Of a stretch of DNA of 64,000 nucleotides, positions 26,096 through 37,449 are shown one piece after another. Origin of the DNA: Gordionus sp. m RMFG-2023 (taxonomy: Eukaryota; Nematomorpha; Gordioida; Chordodea; Parachordodidae); assembly GCF_954871325.1 (NCBI RefSeq), contig NC_088775.1, positions 14,547,561-14,611,560 of the forward strand, given 5' to 3'. The notes beneath the pieces are model-generated. The model did not search any database. It was not told the origin of the DNA and saw nothing but the letters and a program-made list of their open reading frames with translations. The first letter of the stretch is position 1. Each line of letters begins with the position of its first letter. Made by a program: the position numbers and the translations under genes.

Positions 26096-28210
26096 CAGGG
26101 TTGCCAGGTCAAAATTTTCAAATTGTGGGAGAAATTAGGTATTTTGTGGGAAATATATAAAAATTGTGGGAGAAATTGCTAAAAAAAATTTTTTTGCGTT
26201 TAGAATTGACTTAGTTATAGGCTTATTATTTTTTATAAATATAAAATCTAAAATAAAATAGGTAATTATTTTTCAAAATAAAATAGCCAACTATTTAAAA
26301 TAAAATAGCTAACTTTTTCCAAAATAAAATAGCCAACTATTTTTCAAAATAAAATAGCCAACTATTTTTCAAAATAAAATAGCCAACTATTTTTCAAAAT
26401 AAAATTTCCAACTCTTTTTCAAAATAAAATAGGTAACTCTTTAAAATAAAATAGCCAACTATTTTTCAAAATAAAATAGCCAACTATTTTTCAAAATAAA
26501 ATAGCCAACTATTTTTCAAAATAAAATAGCCAACTATTTTTCAAAATAAAATATCCAACTCTTTTTCAAAATAAAATAGGTAACTATTTTCCAAAATAAA
26601 ATACGCAACTATTTTTCAAAATAGGTAATTACTGTACGACACAAAATTTCTTAGAGTACTATCTTTATTATTAAAATAACATTGATTTATTATAATATAT
26701 TAATTTTGTTTAAAAATAATAACCAACGATCTTTTTTAATTACAAAAGAATGTAAACAAGATAAAATTTTATAAAAAAATTGTAATTTTACAATGTAAAA
26801 AAATAAATGTATAAATAAGATTTTATAAAAAAACAATTTTAAATTTACAATGTAAAAAATATTTATAATCAGTGCGGGGAAGTTGTTCTACAGTATTTAG
26901 TTAATACAATGGGGGAAGAGAATATGATATTTTGAGGTATCAAAAATCTTCAAAGCATAAATCAGTACAGGGCATTCTATCAACATCTATTGCAAAACAA
27001 AAATATTCTTCAAAAATTAGAATTAATATAGATGCAACTACAGTTGCGGAAATGGTAAATACCTATCATGCAGTACAACATTCAGAGAGTTGCTCAACAT
27101 CTCAATGTTGGTAGAATCTTTCCCCATAATATTTAACGACTAATATAAATGAAAAGTATACTTTGTAGAACACAAAATGAGCAAGACTATCAACAATGTT
27201 TTAGGATATAAATCCAGAAGGTCAATTCTTGACGATTTGAAAGATGTGCAAACATATGCAATTCTAACAGATGCATCTAATAAGGAGATATCAAAACATT
27301 TCCCTTGATCCTCCCCTATTTCAACAAAATTAATGTCATTTCAATAAAACTATTAAAAAAATTTTCTCCGGATATGAAATATCCAAAGACATAGCTAACC
27401 ATATATAATGGTAAATATGGCAGATTTGGCATTACCAATGAATTGATGGCAGCTTTCTGATCTGATAATTCCTCAGTAAATTTGGCAAAAACCATAGTGA
27501 ATTTACAGAATTGAGTCAGCATAATGTTGGTTGACAGGTTCCTCCTAATACGCGCCACCGTAGAATTTTAAAATTTTACAAACCTTTAAAAAATAAATAG
27601 ATTATAAAAGCTGTCCTATTTGAAAAAAAATTTCAAAAATAAATGGCAGAAGTATATTTAGGAATTTTACATATAGGAAATCTACTATATGCTGTTAATA
27701 TGCAGTTGCAATCAGAAGAATATAATTTAATAAAGGCTCACTAAATTATGCTGCAGAAATACCAAAGTAATCCACTTCTAAAAGTTCTATTCTTCTATGA
27801 AAATTGAGTGGAGCACTGCAATTATAGAATCTAGAAATTTAAAATATATTTATAATAATTATACATACTATTCTAACTTCAAATTTTGAAAATGTCGAAT
27901 GGATTGGATTGGATGGAGAATTTAAAATTAGCGGAAAAATAAAATAAAAGAACTAGACATATTTTTCGAATAAATATTTAAAATTTATTTTAAAAATATA
28001 AAAATAATCAAATACTGTTTCTCAAAATTATTATTTATATATTAAAAACATTAAAATGCTAAAAAAAAATTTGTGGGAGAAATTAAAAAATTGTGGGAGA
28101 TTTTTGTGGGAGATTTCGAATTGTGGGAGTTTTGTGGGAGTGAGATGTATGTGGGTAAACTAAAAAATTGTGGGAGACTCCCACTGATGGGGGGAGGCAT
28201 GGCAACCCTG
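26096..28210 (+). mobile_element. hAT element 2 (2,115 bp) with exact 8-bp target duplication
   Basis: Ends are CAGGGTTGCCAGG and the inverted ATGGCAACCCTG. The flanking target duplication GTCCCCGG is perfect (26,088-26,095 and 28,211-28,218) and comes from the ACGCGTCCCCGG motif of the host repeat. Subterminal GTGGGAGA motifs are repeated near both ends (at least three on the left, six on the right). The + strand keeps pieces of a hAT transposase: INIDATTVAEMVNTYHAVQHS at about 27,020-27,085 and LTDASNKEISKHFPL at about 27,263-27,305, in different frames with stops. It is therefore non-autonomous now, but its exact duplication and complete ends suggest a fairly recent insertion. Confidence 0.92.
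26240..26630. repeat. Minisatellite of about 25 bp inside hAT-2
   Basis: About fifteen tandem copies of AAAATAAAATAGCCAACTAT plus TTTTC, with variants (GGTAAC for GCCAAC, and shorter 21-bp units). It lies just inside the left end of hAT-2. No coding meaning. Confidence 0.92.
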
Positions 28211-28633
28211 GTCCCCGGTCAAAAAACCGTTTTTTTTTAAATAAAAGCAGATTCATGTTTAGCTTTTCAAGGAGATTCAGAATAATTTTGGTAGTTGAGA
28301 ATTCAAATAAAATATTTAAAAAAGCCAATGTCTAGCCCATATTTAAAATTAAAAAATTTTCAAGGATATCTATTTTAAATTTTACCCAAGTTGATTTCTA
28401 TCATAAATGTAAATTATGATATTTCTAATACCCTTACATTGCAACATTTTTACCTCTTTTTCTCCTAAATATTAATATTTTTATGAAATATATTAATAAA
28501 GCATATTTAGTATCGTATACACCTAACTAATTAGTAATTACCCATCAACCTCGTCATTCTGATTAAATTAAATTAATTTTATAAAAAAAAATTTTTAATA
28601 TATATATATACAAATATATCAAAATATAAAATT

Positions 28634-28705
28634 GACGGGGGGGCTCAATGGTTAGAACGTATGCCTTCCGAACGATAAGTTGCGAGTTCGAATCCCGTAT
28701 TGCCA
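28634..28705 (+). other. tRNA-like module with Pol III A and B boxes (element A)
   Basis: GGGGGCTCAATGGTTAGAACG matches a tRNA D-arm/A box and GAGTTCGAATCCC a T-arm/B box, at normal tRNA spacing. The intervening loop reads CTTCCGA, which would place anticodon UCC. The acceptor stem does not pair and the anticodon stem is poor, so it is not a working tRNA. It may be a SINE-type head or an internal Pol III promoter. The same module occurs in both arms of the palindrome at 34.7-43.2 kb. Confidence 0.65.
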
Positions 28706-29894
28706 TAAAAAATTTAAAAAAAAAATTTTTTACATTAGCGAGATAAAAATAGCTCTCGATTTATTTAACATTAAGATGATAGGAAAGTTGATAGAAAAAA
28801 AAAATTTTAACATTAGGAGATAGGAAAGTGAAATTAACGTTAAGAAGATATCAAAGTTGATAGAAAAAAAATTGACCGGGGACGCGTAGTGTTTTTGAAA
28901 AAAAAAGTGTTTTTTGAAAAAATCACTAAGTTATAAAATAGTTTAAAATATAATATTTACATATTCTGTATTCTTTTAATGAGCTAAATATGAATCTGTT
29001 TTGATTTTTTAAAAAAAACTGTATTTTGACCGGGGACGCGTAGTTTAGCCAAAAAAAAATTTTTTTTTTAAATTTTTTTTTATTAATACCATTTTCTGAA
29101 TCTTCTAAAAAGCTAAACATGAATCTGCTTTTATTTTTTTAAAAAAACGGTTTTTTGACCGGGGACGCGTAGTGTTTTTGAAAAAAAAAAGTGTTTTTTG
29201 AAAAAATCACTAAGTTATAAAATAGTTTAAAATATAATATTTAATATTCTGTATTCTTTTAATGAGCTAAATATGAATCTGTTTTGATTTTTTAAAAAAA
29301 ACTGTATTTTGACCGGGGACGCGTAGGGACGCGTAGTTTAGCCAAAAAAAAAAAAATTTTTTTTTAAATTTTTTTTATTAATACCATTTTCTGAATCTCC
29401 TTAAAAAGCTAAACATGAATCTGCTTTTATTTTTTAAAAAAAACGGTTTTTTGACCGGGGACGCGTAGTGTTTTTGAAAAAAAAAGTGTTTTTTGAAAAA
29501 ATCACTAAGTTATAAAATAGTTTAAAATATAATATTTACATATTCTGTATTCTTTTAATGAGCTAAAAAGTGTTTTTTGAAAAAATCACTAAGTTATAAA
29601 ATAGTTTAAAATATAATATTTACATATTCTGTATTCTTTTAATGAGCTAAATATGAATCCGTTTTATTTTTTTAAAAAAACTGTATTTTGACCGGGGACG
29701 CGTAGGGACGCGTAGTTTATTTTTTAAAAAAATAAATTTTTATAAATTTTCAAAATATGTGAATTCCCTTTGTATTCTACATTCACTTGTGCTGTACCTA
29801 TTACTTGTATCATCTTGCCATTGTAACCTGATAACTTTATGTTGGACTTCATATTTTAATACCTGTTTTCTCAATCATGTATTCTTGTAGAATT

Positions 29895-30945
29895 AAAACA
29901 TTTATTAAAAACTTAATTATAATGTAGTTAAAAAAAATTATCATTTGCCTAAAAATTTATTAAAAATATAGTTTTCATAAGGAAAGAAATTAAACTCCTC
30001 TTTATTTATAGAAAATCTCAGTTATTGAAGATTCACAAATTGTATTATCTCCTCATACAATCCCCAGTTCCAGTGAGGTGCTTACTTTGCATGATGAGGT
30101 ATTTAATTTAAATGCGAATTATATTATAACTTTTGAAAGAAATAAATTATGATTATGAGGTTAATTAAATATTTCCAACCTTTATTAAAAACTTAATTAT
30201 AATGTAGTTAAGAATAAAATGTCCATTTGACTAAAATTTTATTAAAAATATAGTTTTTCATAAGTAAACAAATTATACTCTTTATTTATTGCAAATCTCC
30301 AATATTGAAGATTCACAAATTGTATTATCTTCTCATCCAATCCCCAGTTCCAGTGAGGTTACTTTGCATGATAAGGTATTTAATTTAAATATGAATTATA
30401 TAACTTTTGAAGAAAATAAATTATGATTATGAGGTTATTTAAATATTTCCAACATTTATTAAAAACTTAATTATAAAAGAAAAAAATTGCCATTTGGCTA
30501 AAATTTTATTACAAATATAGTTTTCATAAGGAAAGAAATAAAACTCCTCTTTGTTTATAGAACTCAGTTATTGAAGATTCACAAATTGTATTATCTCCTC
30601 ATCCAATCCCCAGTTCTAGTGAGGTGCTTACTTTGCATGATGAGGTATTTAATTTAAATACGAATTATATGATAACTTTTGAAGAAAATAAATTTGGACA
30701 TTTAAATATTTCCAACATTTATTGATTAACTTAATTATAATGTAGCTAAGAATAAAATGACCATTTGGCTGAAATTATATTAAAAATAGTTTTTCATAAG
30801 TAAACAAATTATACTCTTTATTTATAGCAAATCTCCAATATTGAAGATTCACAAATTGTATTATCTCCTCATCCAATCCCCGATTCTAGTGAGGCATTAT
30901 ATTTAAATAAAATGTATATAATAACTTTTGAAGGGAATAAATTAT
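29895..30945 (+). repeat. Tandem array of four units, each with a duplicated hAT-1 mini-exon
   Basis: Four tandem units of about 260-285 bp each contain a short coding exon bordered by intron sequence. Exons: 30,012-30,098, about 30,292-30,375, 30,561-30,644 and from 30,828. They encode near-identical peptides with IEDSQIVLSPHPIPSSSE. Copies 1 and 3 keep both TATAG acceptor and GAG|GTATTT donor and have lengths divisible by three (87 and 84), so inclusion of one or both keeps the frame. Copy 2 has lost the acceptor AG and copy 4 the donor GT. The array lies between the N-terminal finger exon and the catalytic exons of the hAT-1 transposase gene. Confidence 0.8.
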
Positions 30946-32968
30946 GAGGATATTCAAAGTCCAAATCTTATTCAGCTATACAAAAAAAAGGAACCAAATG
31001 ACCCTTTTCACTTTATATTATTTAGGATGACAAATATTTTGATAAATTTCATAATTGCTGTAGGCCCTTGTCAGCCATGTACAAATAAATTTCAATATCC
31101 TGTTACTAACAAGAGGTTTTAAATAATATTTATATTCATTAATTTTTACCCATCCATTATTTCTAAACCAATATTTATTTTTTTACTTTTTAAACGGGAG
31201 CATGAATATAACCTATTATTAGAAAGGTTAATATAGAGGGTTCCCTCAACCCCAGAAATTGGCTATCTTATAGCACTACTTTAGACAAAGTCTTTTGTCT
31301 ATATTGTATTATGTTTGGTGGCCCTAAGTCCAATACTTTTTGAACTCAACATGGGGTAAATAATTGGAAAAACATAAAGCGTGAGAGACACGAAGCATCT
31401 TCTCTTCATAAAGATTGGGAATATGCAAACATGACTTGGCTTGCAAATAAACGCATTCAAGATCATTTACTATCAAATAAGCTTGATATAATCATGGAAA
31501 ATCGTAATATAGTTCATAATATTATCGATGCCATTATGTACCTTATAAAATGTAATATAGCCTTTTGGGGTTCTAATTCGAATGAAGGTAATTTTATGTG
31601 TCTCATAAAATTAATGGCAAAAACGGTTCCAACTTTACGTGCATACATGGATAACAACGAAAAATTGCGGAGAAAAAAATCAGATAAAATTTCGAGACCT
31701 TGTATAAATTTACTGTCATATAACCACGTGAAAAAAATAACTGAAATTATTAAGATAAAAATAACAAAAAGCATTATTCAAACAATTAAAGAGAATCGTG
31801 CCTATAGCATCATATTAGATGGAACATATGATGTGTCTAAATGCGTAGCTTTGCTTGTACGGTATATAGAAGAGGATCTGCATCCACATCCTGTAGAAAG
31901 GATCATACATGTTTTTACAACATCAGAAACCACTGGGGAAAATATAAAGAAACATGTTTTTTCTAAGTTTAATGATCTTGGTCTTCCTCTTGATTATTTG
32001 GTTGGACAAAGTATGGATGGTGCAGGGAATATGAGAGGAGTATACAACGGAATGCAGGCTTTAATATTGAAAGAGGCTCCAAAAGCCATCTATATTTGGT
32101 GCCATGCACATCGGCTAAATTTAGTAGTTGCTCATGTTTGTGGATGCAAAATTGAAATGAAAAAGGCAATGGGAATATTAGATGAGTTATATAATTTTAT
32201 GAATGGAGTTAGACGTCAAGGTGTGTTTGTTAAATATCAAATGAGAAAGTCCAAGAAATCTCTTAAAAGAATTAAAAACACAACAAGGTAAATAAAATAT
32301 TTTTAATGAAACTTATATATTTTCAGAAATTGGTCATCATCCTACAAATCTGTAGAAATCTTTTTAGATGTTTATGAACATATTTTAGCATCATTAGTTG
32401 AATTAAAAGATTCTAATGACCCAAGCACCTCTTCCATTGCCGATGGATTATTATCAAGAATTAAAGATGAAAATTTTATATTAAGTCTATTTATTTTGAA
32501 AGAAATATTGAAATGTACACATGAGGCTTGTATTGAAATGCAGGCAGTTGGTAATGATTTGGCTTTGGTAACCAAATTAATACAACATACAAAAAATAAA
32601 TTACAAAAACTAAAAGGTTAATATTAGTTACTATTTCTATAAATAATTTAAAAATATAGCTAATGGAGACAATATATTTTTAAAATTACATTCCTTATCT
32701 AATAGTTTTTTGAAAAAGAATAATGTAATAACTGATTTGTATAATATGAAATCAATATTCAAATTGGATCAAACAGAATTCAATAATTATGTTGAACAAA
32801 AAAAAACAAGTTGAATAAATTAAAAAAATTTAAATTATTATTTATTATTATAGATATAGAACGGAAATATTTTTCCCTGTGCTAAATGCAATAATTAATC
32901 ACCTAAATGATCGATTTAATTATGATTGTTTAAATTTTTTATCACAGATATCCATTTTTACTCCCGCT
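30930..32968 (+). pseudogene. hAT-1 transposase, catalytic exons (ZMYM1-like hAT)
   Basis: Coding pieces: about 30,940-31,115 (EDIQSP, then GPCQPCTNKFQYPVTNKRF); about 31,215-32,287, the main exon with WLSYSTTLDKVFCLYC, SIILDGTYDVSK, GQSMDGAGNMRG and WCHAHRLNLVV; 32,332-32,616 beginning NWSSSYKS; about 32,700-32,810; and 32,855-32,968 ending SISIFTPA. The D of SIILDGT and of QSMDGAGNM fit the hAT RNase-H-like catalytic core, and CHAHRLNL is a hallmark block. An in-frame TGA lies about 80 bp before the ATG at 31,431 (between KSNTF and TQHG), so the copy is probably inactive. A 44-nt intron (32,288-32,331) separates two exons. The frame is cut at 32,968 by the P-type element and continues at 44,391. 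Confidence 0.82.
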
Positions 32969-33368
32969 CAATGATATATATAACTATAGATTGACGATTC
33001 ATTCATTCAATGCATTATAAAAGTGTCCACACATTGTAATCAGCTGTAGCGCCATTTTGTAGTTTGGTTATCCATTATTTGTCAGCAAGAAATATTAATA
33101 TATAGAAAACAAGTCTAGTTTTAAAGGTGATTTATGATATAATATTTTATAGTATCTTTTATTCTTAAATTTTCATAAGGCTTTTTTTATGAAGGTGGAG
33201 TAGGTGATTATAATTAAAAAATGAATCTAAGACTAACCCACCTTTTAATTTTTTAAAATATAGTTTAACCTAATCCTGCATGGACTTATAAATCTTATGT
33301 TAATGCATCTTAGGATACATGCAAAACAGATCTTATAATATCACTATCATTTATTATTTAATTAGATA

Positions 33369-34340
33369 ATGGGAGTGTGCTGTGTTCATAATTGTAATAA
33401 AACATATAAAATAGAATCTAATACACATATTTCTTATCATAAGTATATATATTATTTTTTATATGCAACATATTTATTACATAAAGCATTAATAAGCTAC
33501 AAACATTGAAAAAAAATCCTTATTTAGTAAAAATATAAAGTTTTCTCATTTTTATTGCTAGGACAAATAATGCTTCTTCCTATTGAGTTGATAAGATTTC
33601 TATTTTGAACTTTGCCTAAATATTTTTCTGGATAAAATATTAAGTTAGCCATTTTAAAATACATATTTACTATGATACAGTTTCATTTTAAATATTTGTA
33701 AGAAATATGTAAACCAATATATATTAATAGAGGCTCTGCCAATCAACAAATTTTCACTGATTCAATACTATATTACTAATAACCGATCTGATATTTATAT
33801 TGATTTTTATATACTATCTATCTTTGTATCAATGTCATAAATATATCTTATATTTTACTCAACCTATTTTTAAATATAGATTTCCATTAAAATCCAAAGA
33901 ATTATTGGAAAAATGGTTACAGGCTATAAATAGAAAAAATTTTATGCCTAATAAATATAGTATAATGGGGGGTTAGTGATTCCTTCATCTAGTATGTCTA
34001 TATTATGCCGAATTTGTGAAAGTTCATTTAGAACTTATCAAAATGATATTAAACGTAAAAATATTATTAAAAAAATGGAAGTGTTGGTTTTTTCCACAAT
34101 AATTGGTACAAATATTTTTATTGATCTTACTGAACATATTAATGAACATGAGATTGGTTACAGCCATTTTCAAATTCTTGTAAAATTAATTGTTCAAAGG
34201 TAATCATTTATTAGTTTTAATACTATTTTTTTTAAAGATATTTAAATATTAGATTTTTCCATTTTGCTGACTTGAGAAACCAGGAATTGATAACTGGTAT
34301 GAGACAAAATCTTACAAAAGCAATACAATTTAATAATCAA
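33369..34340 (+). pseudogene. P-element transposase remnant: THAP domain joined to C-terminus
   Basis: Exon 1 (33,369-33,442) starts with ATG and encodes the THAP opening MGVCCVHNCNKTY. After an intron with GTATAT donor and TATAG acceptor, exon 2 (from 33,881) encodes FPLKSKELLEKWLQAINRKN and then NFMPNKYS, the THAP core with its conserved Pro, Trp and Asn. The THAP Cys-x2-His pair that should follow is missing. Instead, in the next frame, GGLVIPSSSMSILCRICESS and LIVQRYLNIRFFHFADL lead to a Gln-stop near 34,340, matching the C-terminal end of P/THAP9-type transposases. So the whole RNase-H-like catalytic centre has been removed by an internal deletion near 33,960, leaving the two halves out of frame. 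THAP domains bind the element's DNA; deleted derivatives in Drosophila (KP) act as repressors. Confidence 0.75.
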
Positions 34341-37300
34341 TAAGTCATGTAAATTAATATTTATATCTTCTTTTATTTTTTAAAAATTATATTGTATAAA
34401 GAACAGGCCTTATATAAGACATATTATAAAAATTATGATATTATATATAATCTATGCTAATGTAAATATATTTTATTTTTTATAGGTGATGATAGAATCA
34501 AAAAGGATGAATGTTTATAATCAAAGATAATATGAATGTGAATCATCATATTGTTAAAAATACATTTTGTTTTTTAAAGTGTACACATTTATATTTTTAT
34601 ATATTTATTGTATAAACCTTATTTAAATGATTTATATAATAATTTATACCCATGCAAAAAATGTTATTATTACACTATGTTTTTATTGAAAAAAAAATAA
34701 AAGATGTTTTCATTTGTCATTTATAATTAAGATGAAATAATTGGGAATGACTAAAATACGCGTCCCCGAAAACTACGCGTCCCTACGCGTCCCTACGCGT
34801 CCCCGGTCAAAACGATTTATTTTTATTAATATTAATGGGAAATCTTATTAAGCTTTATAAGATGAGTTAGAAAATGTTTTTTTTAATTTAAAAAAAATAC
34901 GGTAACTATATAAAATTTACAAAAATTTATTTTTTAAAAAAATAAACTACGCGTCCCTACGCGTCCCTACGCGTCCCCGGTCAAAATACAGTTTTTTTAA
35001 AAAAATCAAAACGGATTCATATTTAGCTCATTAAAAGAATACAGAATATGTAAATATTATATTTTAAACTATTTTATAACTTAGTGATTTTTTCAAAAAA
35101 CACTTTTTTTTTTCAAAAACACTACGCGTCCCCGGTCAAAAAACCGTTTTTTTTAAAAAATAATAGCAGATTCATGTTTAACTTTTTAAGGAGATTCAGA
35201 AAATGGTATTAATAAAAAAAAAATTTTTAAAAAATTTTTTCCAAAAAAATTTTTTTTTGGCTAAACTACGCATCCTTACGCGTCCCCGGCCAAAATACAG
35301 TTTTTTTTTAAAAATCAAAACGGATTCATATTTAGCTCATTGAAAGAATACAGAATATGTAAATATTATATTTTAAACTATTTTATAACTTAGTGATTTT
35401 TTCAAAAAACACTTTTTTCGAAAACACTACGCGTCCCCGGTCAAAAAACCGTTTTTTTTAAAAAATAAAAGCAGATTCATGTTTAGCTTTTTAAGGAGAT
35501 TCAGAAAATGGTATTAATAAAAAAAATTTAAAAAAAAAATTTTTTTCGAAAAATTTTTTTTGGCTAAACTACGCGTCCCTACGCGTCCCCGGTCAAAATA
35601 CAGTTTTTTTAAAAAAATCAAAACGGATTCATATTTAGCTCATTAAAAGAATACAGAATATTTTAATATTATATATTAAACTATTTTATAACTTAGTGAT
35701 TTTTTCAAAAAACACTTTTTTTTTTCAAAAACACTACGCGTCCCCGGTCAAAAAACCGTTTTTTTAAAAAAATAATAGCAGATTCATGTTTAACTTTTTA
35801 AGGAGATTCAGAAAATGGTATTAATAAAAAAAAATTTTAAAAAAAATTTTTTCCAAAAAAATTTTTTTTTGGCTAAACTACGCGTCCCTACGCGTCCCCG
35901 GTCAAAATACAGTTTTTTTTTAAAAATCAAAACGGATTCATATTTAGCTCATTGAAAGAATACAGAATATGTAAATATTATATTTTAAACTATTTTATAA
36001 CTTAGTGATTTTTTCAAAAAACACTTTTTTCGAAAACACTACGCGTCCCCGGTCAAAAAACCGTTTTTTTTAAAAAATAAAAGCAGATTCATGTTTAGCT
36101 TTTTAAGGAGATTCAGAAAATGGTATTAATAAAAAAAATTTAAAAAAAAGATTTTTTTCGAAAAAATTTTTTTGGCTAAACTACGCGTCCCTACGCGTCC
36201 CCGGTCAAAATACAGTTTTTTTAAAAAAATCAAAACGGATTCATATTTAGCTCATTAAAAGAATACAGAATATCTTAATATTATATATTAAACTATTTTA
36301 TAACTTAGTGATTTTTTCAAAAAACACTTTTTTTTTCAAAAACACTACGCGTCCCCGGTCAAAAAACCTTTTTTTTAAAAAAATAATAGCAGATTCATGT
36401 TTAACTTTTTAAGGAGATTCAGAAAATGGTATTAATAAAAAAAAATTTTAAAAAAAATTTTTTCCAAAAAAATTTTTTTTTGGCTAAACTACGCGTCCCT
36501 ACGCGTCCCCGGTCAAAATACAGTTTTTTTAAAAAAATCAAAACGGATTCATATTTAGCTCATTAAAAGAATACAGAATATGTTAATATTATATTTTAAA
36601 CTATTTTATAACTTAGTGATTTTTTCAAAAAACACTTTTTTTTTCAAAAACACTACGCGTCCCCGGTCAAAAAACCGTTTTTTTTAAAAAATAAAAGCAG
36701 ATTCATGTTTAGATTTTCAAGGAGATTCAGAAAATGGTATTATTAAAAAAAATTTAAAAAAAAAATTTTTCGAAAATTTTTTTTTTGGCTAAACTACGCG
36801 TCCCCGGCCAAAATACAGTTTTTTTTTAAAAATCAAAACGGATTCATATTTAGCTCATTGAAAGAATACAGAATATGTAAATATTATATTTTAAACTATT
36901 TTATAACTTAGTGATTTTTTCAAAAAACACTTTTTTTTTCAAAAACACTACGCGTCCCCGGTCAAAAAACCGTTTTTTTAAAAAAATAAAAGCAGATTCA
37001 TGTTTAGCTTTTCAAGAAGATTCAGAATAATTTTGGTAGTTGAGAATTCAAATAAAATATTTAAAAAAGCCAATGTCTAGCCCATATTTAAAATTAAAAA
37101 ATTTTCAAGGATATCTATTTTAAATTTTACCCAAGTTGATTTCTATCATAAATGTAAATTATGATATTTCTAATACCCTTACATTGCAACATTTTTACCT
37201 CTTTTTCTCCTAAATATTAATATTTTTATGAAATATATTAATAAAGCATATTTAGTATCGTATACACCTAACTAATTAGTAATTACCCATCAACCCCGTC

Positions 37301-37377
37301 ATTCTGATTAAATTAAATTAATTTTATAAAAAAAAAAATTTAATATATATATATACAAATATATCAAAATATAAAAT

Positions 37378-37449
37378 TGACGGGGGGGCTCAATGGTTAG
37401 AACGTATGCCTTCCGAACGATAAGTTGCTAGTTCGAATCCCGCATTGCC
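37378..37449 (+). other. tRNA-like module, left arm of palindrome
   Basis: Same module as at 28,634 with an A-box-like GGCTCAATGGTTAGAACG and B-box-like GTTCGAATCCC. The T stem is weaker (GCTAG instead of GCGAG). Not a functional tRNA. Confidence 0.65.

Larger units (their letters stand above)
24820..29737. mobile_element. Foldback-type element A (ACGCGT family), right end truncated
   Basis: Begins GGGAATGACTAAAATACGCG, the same terminus as the palindrome at 34,743. The left arm holds four tandem units of about 300 bp (starting near 25,037, 25,340, 25,625 and 25,922), interrupted by hAT-2. A unique core of about 600 bp (28,260-28,860) with a tRNA-like module follows, then an inverted arm of the same units (28,862-29,737). 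The right arm stops in the middle of a unit at TAAATTTT, the same 8-mer that precedes the left end (24,812-24,819). The terminal 190 bp are thus missing, possibly by deletion between two TAAATTTT copies. No coding capacity is seen, so it must move with a transposase supplied elsewhere. It sits in an intron of the hAT-1 transposase gene. Confidence 0.8.

Noticed and set aside
28634-28705. Functional tRNA gene
   Set aside because: A and B boxes are present, but the acceptor stem does not pair and the anticodon stem is poor.
24840-29740. Regularly spaced ACGCGTCCCC repeats as a CRISPR array
   Set aside because: The spacers are themselves repeated, the units are about 300 bp, the arms are inverted and the context is eukaryotic transposon DNA.
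31200-31430. Alternative genetic code with TGA read as an amino acid
   Set aside because: The single in-frame TGA is in a transposon gene. The host genes BPTF and myosin use standard stops and contain no in-frame TGA.
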